Below, in pieces: positions 53,354-59,744 of a DNA stretch of 59,744 bases. The stretch's first letter is position 1. Each line of letters begins with the position of its first letter. Source of the stretch: Bauldia litoralis (GTDB lineage Bacteria; Pseudomonadota; Alphaproteobacteria; Rhizobiales; Kaistiaceae); contig CAMCWB010000016.1 in NCBI GenBank assembly GCA_945882315.1, positions 1 through 59,744 of the forward strand, written 5' to 3'. A model generated the notes under the pieces. That model was not told the DNA's origin and made no database searches. It saw only the letters and a list, made by a program, of their open reading frames with translations. A program made the translations under genes and the position numbers.

Positions 53354-53405
53354 TCCTCCCCCGCCTGCGGGGGAGGACGACCGCCGCTAGGCGGTGGTAG
53401 GGGCG
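53354..53405. repeat. short GC-rich palindromic element
   Basis: TCCTCCCCCGC...GCGGGGGAGGA is followed by an ACCGCC...GGCGGT hairpin and GGGGCGG. It is a shorter relative of the element at 34781-34938. It lies between the PaaK-like gene and the soluble phosphatase gene. Confidence 0.6.
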
Positions 53406-53423
53406 GCGGCTTTCGCGGGCCTC

Positions 53424-54365
53424 CTAAAACACCACCTTCAGCAGCGAGAAATCGTCCGGCAATGGACCGGCGCCGTTCAGCGACTTGATCCAGGCCAGCA
53501 CCGCCTTCAAATCGTCGCCGTTGGGCGCCGCCAGGAAATCGACGAATTCGGAGAAGGGGAGCATCTCGCCGCCCGGCTTCTCGACCTCGAAAGTGCCGTC
53601 GCTCAAGAGCAGCAGCCGGTCGCCCGGCTCGACCGTGAAGGAGCTGCAGCGATACTTGACGCCCGGGAAGGTGCCGAGCGCGATGCCGCCGGTCTCGAGC
53701 CGGTGCGCCTCGGCGGGCTCGCCAGCCGCACCCCTGAGCAGGATCGACGGCGGATGGCCGGCGCTCGAATAGACGAGGTTGCCGGTCGAGCGCTCATAAA
53801 CCGCGTACCAGATGGTGAAATACATGTTGTTCTGCCTTTCCATCGGAAAGGCATCGTTGAGCGCCGAAAGCACCGCCCCCGGGTCGCGGAAGTCGGTGTT
53901 GGCGAGCGCCGTGGAGCGCAGCACGTTGATTACCGTCACCGACAGCAGCGCCGCGCCGACGCCGTGCCCGCAGACATCGAGGAGGTAGAGGGCGATATGG
54001 TCGTCGTCGATCTCGTGATGGCCGAAGGAATCGCCGCCGAGCTCGGTCGACGGGATCAGCAGCCACTCGGTTGCCGGGCCCGCGTCCCGCGGCTCCGGCA
54101 GGATGGACATGATGTAGGAGGCGGCTTCGGCGATCTCCTGGTTCAGCCGGTTCTGCGTCTGCTGGAGCAGCGTGTTGGCCTCGGAGAGCTGGTCTTCGAC
54201 GGCCTCGCCATGGTCGATCGTCGCGCTGTAGAGCAGGGAAAGGTCTTCATTCTCGGCCTTCAGCCGCTCGATCTCCGCCCGCGCCTCGTCGAGCGCCTGG
54301 CGCAGGTTCTCCGGTGCGGGAGCGGCCGCCGGGTCGAGGGCAACAACCGGTTCGCTTGGCGTCAT
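53424..54365 (-). CDS. soluble SpoIIE/RsbU-type PP2C phosphatase
   Basis: A 313-residue protein. An N-terminal coiled coil (about 18-95, EARAEIERLKAENEDLSLLY onward) is followed by the PP2C/SpoIIE domain with metal-binding acidic motifs ELGGDSFGHHEID, LDVCGHGVGAA, SDGTFEVEK and PDDFSLLKVVF. Such enzymes remove phosphate from STAS-domain antagonists. No membrane or sensor domain is present, so control probably comes through protein contacts. It is divergent from the rest of the partner-switching cluster, 237 bases away. Confidence 0.85.
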   Translation of the reverse strand: MTPSEPVVALDPAAAPAPENLRQALDEARAEIERLKAENEDLSLLYSATIDHGEAVEDQLSEANTLLQQTQNRLNQEIAEAASYIMSILPEPRDAGPATEWLLIPSTELGGDSFGHHEIDDDHIALYLLDVCGHGVGAALLSVTVINVLRSTALANTDFRDPGAVLSALNDAFPMERQNNMYFTIWYAVYERSTGNLVYSSAGHPPSILLRGAAGEPAEAHRLETGGIALGTFPGVKYRCSSFTVEPGDRLLLLSDGTFEVEKPGGEMLPFSEFVDFLAAPNGDDLKAVLAWIKSLNGAGPLPDDFSLLKVVF

Positions 54366-54602
54366 GGTCGAGGGCGTCCGTCTTGGTGTCTGAGGCCTTG
54401 GTGATAGTGACTGGCCGGGTTCCGCGCAAGGTAAGGGCGGCGGCCGTCCCGTGTCACGAGACTGTCACTGGACTCGCCCTAATCGCAGCGTTCAGTTTTC
54501 GGCAAGGCCGTTATGACATAGCTAGCTGCTGGCGGGACAAGCAGCGCAATATCGATTAAAAGTTCGCCTGAGTCTGGCTGACTTTTCAAAGAATGCGGGG
54601 GC

Positions 54603-55118
54603 ATGCACGCACAATCCCATCCGGGCGCCGGCGAGCCTGAATTCAAGGCTCTGCTGGAAATCGCCATCCAGGCCGATGTATTTGCATCGAATTGGGAGCA
54701 TTGCGACCGGATCGCAAGCTATGTGGCGCGCATGGTCAGCCACAACCGCACCGACTCGCTGCTCTATCTGAACCTGTTTTCCTCGGCCCTGAACGAGCTT
54801 CTCGAGACGGCCTTCCGCGCCCATCGCGGCGAAGGCGAGCTCGCCTGCAAGGTGCTGCGCGCCGGGCCGATCGACCGCGTCGAGCTGACCATCCCGAGCG
54901 ATGCCGCCATTGCGAGCTTCTATCGCGATGCCGTCGACACTGCCCAGCGCCCCGACGCGGCCGAGAGCTACATGGCGGCCCTCTTCGCCGAAGGCCCGGT
55001 CGACCGCCGCATCGGCCTGCTCGAGCTTGCCGTCGACTACCGCGCCAAATTTTCTGTTCGCGAGGCCGGCCGCTCCAGCGTCCGGCTCGTCGCCGACCTC
55101 GCGCTCGACGAAGCGTGA
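54603..55118 (+). CDS. GHKL-like protein with altered ATP-binding residues
   Basis: A 171-residue protein that resembles the GHKL protein at 58667. SSALNELLETAFRAHRGEGE aligns with SYLVNELVENAVKFRAADAG there, followed in both by strands (VELTIPSD against FELVLTNIS). The second Asn of the N box (ENA), needed to bind magnesium-ATP, is Thr here (ETA), and no GxG-type lid is obvious. It is therefore probably an inactive or regulatory relative, perhaps a scaffold that binds the STAS-methyltransferase encoded 22 bases downstream. SiaB-like or DUF6272 membership is possible; residue similarity is by eye only. Confidence 0.55.
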   Translation: MHAQSHPGAGEPEFKALLEIAIQADVFASNWEHCDRIASYVARMVSHNRTDSLLYLNLFSSALNELLETAFRAHRGEGELACKVLRAGPIDRVELTIPSDAAIASFYRDAVDTAQRPDAAESYMAALFAEGPVDRRIGLLELAVDYRAKFSVREAGRSSVRLVADLALDEA

Positions 55119-55140
55119 TCCACCAGAGCGAAACGCCGTC

Positions 55141-56298
55141 ATGTCCTTCACCGTCCGCTACGACGACAACAACCAGGAGCTCCAGCTCGCCGGCTCGATG
55201 AGCCCGCAGGCTTCGGGCGATCTCGGCGATTTCCGCAACGAGTTCCTGCGCGCCGTCGGGCTGGTCGACGGCACCCTCTATGTCAACGTCAAGAAGCTCG
55301 TCCGCTTCAACAACGTCGCCTTCCACGAGATGGCCCGGCTCGTTGCCGGCGCCAGCCGCGACAAGCCGCAGCTGCGCATCGCCGTCGTCACCTCGAGCGT
55401 CGTCGGCTGGTCGGCGCGGAAATTCCGCGCGCTCACCCGCCTCAGCCCGAATATCTCGGTCGAGGATTACGACACCCAGTTCTATCCCGGCCAGGACGTG
55501 CTCGAGGATGGCGGCTTCATCCCGATCCTGCGCACCCAGACCCGCATGACCTGGCGCCACGAGCGCGAGATCCTGCCGCGTCACGGCCTGCGCGCCGGCA
55601 TGGCCGTCGCCGACATCTGCTGCGGCATCGGCGATTTCGCGGTGCTCGTCTCGAAGGAATTCAAGCCTTCGCGGCTGCTCGCCGTCGATCACGCCAAGCC
55701 CAGCCTCGCCTATGCGAGACAGGTGGCGAGTGATTTCGGCGTCAAGGGCATCGAATATGCCTATGGCGACGCCGCCTCGCTCTTGATCGAGGACAACCAG
55801 TTCGATTTCGTCACCTGCCGCCACTCGCTGCAGATCTTCAACAAGCCCGAGCTGATCCTCAAGGAGCTCTTCCGCATCTGCAAGCCGGGCGGCCGCGTCT
55901 ACGTCACCAACGAGAAGAACTCGCATTGCCTGGGCGAGCCGCGCGCCGAGAGCATCCAGTGGACCTACACCGAGGTCGCGAAGCTCTTCGCCCATTTCGA
56001 CATGGACGTCGAGCTCGGGCCCAAGAGCCGCCGCTATCTGCTCGACGCCGGCTTCGATGAGATCGCGATGGAATCCTTCATGGTCACCAGTCTCGACGGT
56101 GATCCGCAGGATTTCGCCGACATCATCCAGGCCTGGGAGGATGTCTATGCCGGCAAGATGTCGGTCGAGCGCGGCGACGACGCGGCCTTCAACAAGCGCT
56201 TCCGCCAGGGTTTCCAGGACCACATCTTCGCGGCGCTGCATCCGCGCGGCTATGCCGGCTGGCCGATCTGGGTCGCCTCGGGGCGCAAGCCGGCATGA
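55141..56298 (+). CDS. STAS-like domain fused to a SAM-dependent methyltransferase
   Basis: A 385-residue two-domain protein. Residues 1-110 resemble the STAS protein at 59308: VNVKKLVRFNNVAFHEMARL aligns with [20 protein letters not shown], and GWSARKFRALTRLSPNISV with [19 protein letters not shown]. The phospho-acceptor Ser is missing (NNVAF). Residues about 125-385 are a class I methyltransferase with SAM motif I (VADICCGIGDFAVLV, about 155-169), an acidic residue after motif I (LLAVDHAKPS) and FRICKPGGRVYVTNE. UbiE-like enzymes are the nearest match. Its stop overlaps the phosphatase start (ATGA). Substrate unknown. Confidence 0.72.
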   Translation: MSFTVRYDDNNQELQLAGSMSPQASGDLGDFRNEFLRAVGLVDGTLYVNVKKLVRFNNVAFHEMARLVAGASRDKPQLRIAVVTSSVVGWSARKFRALTRLSPNISVEDYDTQFYPGQDVLEDGGFIPILRTQTRMTWRHEREILPRHGLRAGMAVADICCGIGDFAVLVSKEFKPSRLLAVDHAKPSLAYARQVASDFGVKGIEYAYGDAASLLIEDNQFDFVTCRHSLQIFNKPELILKELFRICKPGGRVYVTNEKNSHCLGEPRAESIQWTYTEVAKLFAHFDMDVELGPKSRRYLLDAGFDEIAMESFMVTSLDGDPQDFADIIQAWEDVYAGKMSVERGDDAAFNKRFRQGFQDHIFAALHPRGYAGWPIWVASGRKPA

Positions 56299-58670
56299 GC
56301 CTCGGCGCCGTCTCGTTCCTGCGCCGGGAAGGCCTGTGGCCGAAAAGCTTCCGCGCGAAATTCGTGCTTCTCGTCGGCGCCGCGGTCGTCTTCGATCTTC
56401 TTCTTTCCGGCGGCTTCGCACTCTGGAACGTCAACCGTCTGTCGGACGATGCGACGGCCCGCATCGAGCGCGGCCTTACCGACGCCAATGAGGAATATAT
56501 CCGCAACTACCTCGAGACCACGGCGCTGCGCGCCAATCTCGTCCTCGACCGCGTCCATTCCAACGTAAGCGCGCTGGCGCTGTCGATGCAGCGTCTCATC
56601 GATCACCCGGAATCTCGCGACGCGATCGGCACGGCCGTCCAACCGGACTCCTATTTCAACCAGCCTCTGGTTTTCGATCCGGCCGCTAAATGGGCGCAGA
56701 ACCCGCCGGGTTCCCCTTCGGTGGTCAGCGTCTGGGGCTATCTCCTCGGCCCCGACGGCAAGCCCTTGCCCGAGGTCCAGCGCGACGTCGACGACAGCGC
56801 CGTCTTCAACGTCTTCGCTAACAGCCTGATGGAGTCGGGAGCGAGCAAGCTTCAGATGTATTATGTCGGCCCGAAAGAGCGGCCGATCATGCGCACGACC
56901 CCCTACACCGATCAGGCGCAGACCTTCGACAAGCTCTATCCCGGCCACAACGAGGCGAATTTCTGGGATTTCTTCTTTCCCGGCGTCTATGAGGACTGGG
57001 GCAACTGGATCAAGTTTCCGCAGCTCCGCCAGGTGCCGAACGACATCACCATGACGGCGCCCTATACGGACGCGATCACCGGCCAGCTCATCGTCTCCTT
57101 CTTCAATCCGCTGTGGAGCGCCGACCGCAAGAGCGTCGCCGGCATGGTCGGCGCCGATGTCAGCCTTGCCCAGCTCGCCGAGATCGTCGAGGGCGTCAAG
57201 GTCGCCGAGACCGGCTTCGGCTTCCTGACCATGTCGAACGCCAATGTGCTGGCCGTGACGCCGTCCGGTGAGGCGGCGCTCGGCCTCCGCTCGGCAGCAG
57301 CCGGCGGCAGCGGCGTCACGGGCCTCGACCGGTCGCTCCGGCGGAGCTCGCAACCGGCCATCCAGGCGTTGCCGCTCCCGGAGAATGACGAGACGATCAT
57401 GCGCGATATCGTCCTCGAAAAGGATGGCAAGGCCGTTCCTCAGATCGTCGCACTGCATCGCCTGGCGCCTGCGAATCTTTGGAATCCCGGCAAGCGCACG
57501 GTCGCCGAATATTTGACGCTCGGCTTTGTCATCCCGACCGACGAGATCTACGCCTCGCTCTACGCCACCCAGGCCGAGATCGGCGCGGCGGCGAAGCGCA
57601 CGATCACCTACCAGGCCGGCATCCTCGTCTTCAGTCTCCTGCTCGTGCTCGCCGCGGTCTTCGGCATCTCCAAGCGTATCACCGCCGGCCTCAGCCAGCT
57701 TGCCACGGCCGCCCGCAGGCTCCGCGACAAGGATTATTCCGTCCGCGTCACCATGCCCGTCGACGACGAGGTCGGCGAGGTCGGCGCCGCCTTCAACGGC
57801 ATGGCCGAGGAGATCCGCTACCACACCGAGAATCTCCAGCATCTCGTTGACGACCGCACCAAGGATCTCGCCAAGGCGAATGCCGAGATCCTGACGCTCA
57901 ACGACAAGCTCAAGACCGAGAATGTCCGCCTCGGCGCCGAGCTCGACGTCGCCCGCCGCATCCAGTTGATGGTCCTGCCGCGGGAAGGGGAGCTTCTCGC
58001 CATTCCGCGCCTCGACATCGCCACCCATATGGAGCCGGCCGACGAGATCGGCGGCGATTATTATGACGTGCTGCAATCCGGTGACCGCACCAAGATCGGC
58101 ATCGGCGACGTCACCGGCCACGGGCTGGAGAGCGGCGTCCTGATGCTCATGGTCCAGTCGGTGGCGCGCGGCCTCCAGGAGCAGGGCGAGAATGACCCGA
58201 AGACCTTCCTGACCGTCCTCAACAGCGCCATCTACAAGAATGTCGAGCGCACCGAGGTCGGCAAGCATCTGACGCTGGCCTTCATCGACTACCAGGACAA
58301 TCGCGTCGTCCTCTCCGGCCAGCACGAGGAAGTGCTGATTATCCGCAAGGACGGCGCCGTCGAGCGCATCGACACCGTCGACCTCGGTTTCCCGGTCGGC
58401 CTCGAGCCCGATATCTCGGCCTTCGTCGATACGCGCGACCTGCCTTTCGCCTCCGACGACGTGATGATCCTCCACACCGACGGCGTCACCGAGGCGGAAA
58501 GCCCGGACGGCGAGCTGTTCGGCTTCGACCGCCTCTGCGAAAGTGCGTCCCGCCACCGTCACGGTAAGGCGGAGGCGATCAAGTCGGGTATCATCGGCGA
58601 TCTGATGAGCCATATCGGTACGCAGAAGATTCATGACGACATCACCCTCGTGGTCCTGAGGCATATATGA
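56295..58670 (+). CDS. membrane sensor SpoIIE/PP2C phosphatase (SiaA/RsbU-type)
   Basis: A 791-residue protein. Helices at about 20-42 and 437-457 enclose a large dCache-type periplasmic sensor. A HAMP domain (about 458-512), a coiled coil (about 512-555, HLVDDRTKDLAKANAEILTL) and the phosphatase follow. Its metal sites are GGDYYDVLQSGD (about 585), GDVTGHGLESG, TDGVTEAESPDGE and HDDITLVVL, all intact. It resembles SiaA of Pseudomonas, which controls aggregation by dephosphorylating a STAS-like protein. The downstream ATG overlaps its stop, so the GHKL and STAS partners are co-translated. The signal sensed is unknown. Confidence 0.88.
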   Translation: MSLGAVSFLRREGLWPKSFRAKFVLLVGAAVVFDLLLSGGFALWNVNRLSDDATARIERGLTDANEEYIRNYLETTALRANLVLDRVHSNVSALALSMQRLIDHPESRDAIGTAVQPDSYFNQPLVFDPAAKWAQNPPGSPSVVSVWGYLLGPDGKPLPEVQRDVDDSAVFNVFANSLMESGASKLQMYYVGPKERPIMRTTPYTDQAQTFDKLYPGHNEANFWDFFFPGVYEDWGNWIKFPQLRQVPNDITMTAPYTDAITGQLIVSFFNPLWSADRKSVAGMVGADVSLAQLAEIVEGVKVAETGFGFLTMSNANVLAVTPSGEAALGLRSAAAGGSGVTGLDRSLRRSSQPAIQALPLPENDETIMRDIVLEKDGKAVPQIVALHRLAPANLWNPGKRTVAEYLTLGFVIPTDEIYASLYATQAEIGAAAKRTITYQAGILVFSLLLVLAAVFGISKRITAGLSQLATAARRLRDKDYSVRVTMPVDDEVGEVGAAFNGMAEEIRYHTENLQHLVDDRTKDLAKANAEILTLNDKLKTENVRLGAELDVARRIQLMVLPREGELLAIPRLDIATHMEPADEIGGDYYDVLQSGDRTKIGIGDVTGHGLESGVLMLMVQSVARGLQEQGENDPKTFLTVLNSAIYKNVERTEVGKHLTLAFIDYQDNRVVLSGQHEEVLIIRKDGAVERIDTVDLGFPVGLEPDISAFVDTRDLPFASDDVMILHTDGVTEAESPDGELFGFDRLCESASRHRHGKAEAIKSGIIGDLMSHIGTQKIHDDITLVVLRHI

Positions 58671-59227
58671 CGAAGAGCTACGGCGAGCCGCGCCCGTCTT
58701 CTTTCGAAGCCACGACCCGGCTGACCCTGTTCGACGGGCCGCTGGAGCTCGGCTGGGTCCATGCCAGCGCCACGGCCGATTTCCTCGGCACCTTCTTCGC
58801 CGATCTCGGCGCCCGCGCCGGCCTCGACGGCAACGACGCCCGCCACGGCATTTCCTATCTGGTCAACGAGCTGGTGGAGAATGCCGTCAAGTTCCGCGCC
58901 GCCGATGCCGGCGATGTCGTGCTAGAGACGCGCCTCGACGGCCCGGCCTTCGAACTGGTGCTGACCAACATTTCGGCCGCGGAGACCGCGGCACGCTTCC
59001 AGGGGATCATCGAGGAGATCGTGTCGCGCGATCCCGGCGAGCTCCTGATCGAGCGGATCGAGGCGAACGCCGCCGACGACTCCTCGACGGGGTCGTCGCT
59101 CGGTATCCTGACGCTGATGAATGATTACGGCGTCCGGCTGAATTGGACGTTCCAACCCGATGCCGGGGGCACGCTTGTCCGTGTCGAGACTTATGCGGCG
59201 CTTCCGCTCTCGGAAAAGCGCGCCTAG
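58667..59227 (+). CDS. GHKL-type switch kinase, slr1658-like
   Basis: A 186-residue protein with the Bergerat ATP-binding fold of anti-sigma-type kinases. The N box is intact (VNELVENAVKF), and the later SSTGSSLGILTLMNDYG segment is the lid/G2-like region. No His-containing dimerisation domain is present, so it should phosphorylate a protein serine rather than itself. It matches the slr1658 superfamily, whose members are found next to slr1659-type STAS proteins, as here (STAS gene at 59308). The predicted cycle is kinase phosphorylates STAS, membrane phosphatase reverses it. Confidence 0.75.
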   Translation: MTKSYGEPRPSSFEATTRLTLFDGPLELGWVHASATADFLGTFFADLGARAGLDGNDARHGISYLVNELVENAVKFRAADAGDVVLETRLDGPAFELVLTNISAAETAARFQGIIEEIVSRDPGELLIERIEANAADDSSTGSSLGILTLMNDYGVRLNWTFQPDAGGTLVRVETYAALPLSEKRA

Positions 59228-59228
59228 A

Positions 59229-59272
59229 GCAATGTCAGGAAAAGTGGAAGCCGGTTTTCCGTCCGACATTGC
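59229..59272. repeat. 44-bp palindromic intergenic element, copy 3
   Basis: It starts GCAATGTC and ends GACATTGC, with the GGAAAA...GGTTTTCC core. It lies two bases after the GHKL stop and inside the presumed operon before the STAS gene, so it may modulate expression of the last gene. Nearly identical to the copy at 23161-23204. Confidence 0.8.
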
Positions 59273-59307
59273 GCAAAATCAAGTTTGAATAGCCAAAGGT
59301 GACCGCC

Positions 59308-59646
59308 GTGGAAATCAAGACCAGCGAATACCGTGTCTGGACCGAGGATTCGGTCATCTATTACGAAGGCTCGATGCGCCTGTCTGGCACCGAGGCCTAC
59401 GCCCCGATCCAGAAGCTGATGGACGACGTTCTCGCCGCCAAACCGCCGCGCATCACGCTCGATCTCACCGGGCTGGAATTCCTCAACAGCTCGGGCATCA
59501 ACCTCCTCGCCAAGTTCACCATCGAGATCCGCAAGAAACCGGAAGTCGGCGTCTCCGTAAAAGGCTCGACCCGCATCCCGTGGCAGTCGAAGTCGCTCCC
59601 CAACCTCAAGAAGCTCCACCCGGCCCTGGAACTCGTCATCGCCTGA
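59308..59646 (+). CDS. STAS-domain anti-sigma factor antagonist, slr1659-like
   Basis: A 112-residue STAS protein. [37 protein letters not shown] and the phospho-acceptor region [15 protein letters not shown] match the slr1659 superfamily, including the C-terminal [18 protein letters not shown]. Two Ser at NSSGIN are candidate phosphorylation sites. It is the predicted substrate of the GHKL kinase at 58667 and of the phosphatase at 56295. The GTG at 59308 is favoured because AAAGGTGA lies about five bases upstream; the GTG at 59299 overlaps that site. Confidence 0.8.
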   Translation: MEIKTSEYRVWTEDSVIYYEGSMRLSGTEAYAPIQKLMDDVLAAKPPRITLDLTGLEFLNSSGINLLAKFTIEIRKKPEVGVSVKGSTRIPWQSKSLPNLKKLHPALELVIA

Positions 59647-59649
59647 GGC

Positions 59650-59675
59650 GGCGGAATACGCTGCGCTATTCCGCC
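59650..59675. terminator. candidate bidirectional terminator
   Basis: A perfect 9-bp inverted repeat (GGCGGAATA, 8-base loop, TATTCCGCC) starts four bases after the STAS stop. There is no T-tract, so its strength is uncertain. Similar palindromes are frequent between genes in related genomes, so it may be a repeat rather than a terminator. Confidence 0.5.
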
Positions 59676-59744
59676 TTGCGAACCCAGCCCCGCGACAGCC
59701 GCCTCTTCACTGTCGTACCCCGGAATGATCTCGGCGATCCCGGC

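Noticed and set aside
59666-59744. Possible 3' end of a minus-strand gene entering from the right edge
   Set aside because: Two reading frames remain open over this short stretch with conflicting codon bias, so no frame can be chosen.

Overview
The window reads as chromosomal DNA of a GC-rich alphaproteobacterium of the order Hyphomicrobiales (Rhizobiales). The basis is strong G/C bias at third codon positions, the cytochrome c maturation order ccmI-ccmE-ccmF-ccmH (cycHJKL) followed further on by degP, a two-component pair and glnE, a FeuNPQ-like triad, a PleC-like kinase, and short palindromic intergenic elements of a kind common in this order. No rRNA, tRNA, CRISPR array, insertion sequence or phage gene was seen. 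No genus is assigned.

Layout. 1-6.8 kb: small, mostly minus-strand genes (hypotheticals, a VOC protein, a GlsB/YeaQ protein, an L,D-transpeptidase, a YcgN plus SelW-type Cys pair, a HigBA toxin-antitoxin pair, a DUF423 protein). 7.1-9.5 kb: periplasmic PepSY-like protein plus response regulator plus kinase. 9.9-14.7 kb: a glycine-zipper lipoprotein and the ccmIEFH operon, with a palindromic element inserted between ccmF and ccmH. 14.8-21.5 kb: a block between ccmH and degP holding a HisKA_2 kinase, a broken tripartite-tricarboxylate-type binding protein, an ATP-grasp-like protein, a DUF3326 protein, a STAS protein and a class III cyclase. 21.6-28.4 kb: degP, a two-component pair and glnE. 28.5-34.7 kb: minus-strand PleC-like kinase, pepN and a membrane protein. 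34.9-41.8 kb: putA, two tandem D-2-hydroxyacid dehydrogenases and adenine deaminase. 42.0-44.7 kb: an MFS transporter and a gene with an in-frame TGA.

45.2-59.7 kb is a signalling island. It starts with three consecutive CHASE4-type GGDEF-EAL proteins, then a PaaK-like ligase, then a partner-switching cluster. That cluster has two SpoIIE/PP2C phosphatases (one soluble, one a membrane sensor), two GHKL-type proteins (one canonical, one with an altered N box), a stand-alone STAS protein of the slr1659 type, and a methyltransferase whose N-terminal domain looks like the same STAS type but lacks the phospho-acceptor serine. This duplicated kinase/STAS arrangement, with one STAS copy fused to a methyltransferase and cyclic-di-GMP enzymes next door, is the best candidate for an undescribed system in the window.

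Other points to follow up: the in-frame TGA at 44161-44163 (nonsense mutation or selenocysteine), a perfect 21-bp palindrome overlapping a promoter-like sequence at 44851-44897, a 30-bp motif shared by the upstream regions of two unrelated minus-strand genes, and a tctC-type gene with an internal TAG and a frameshift.
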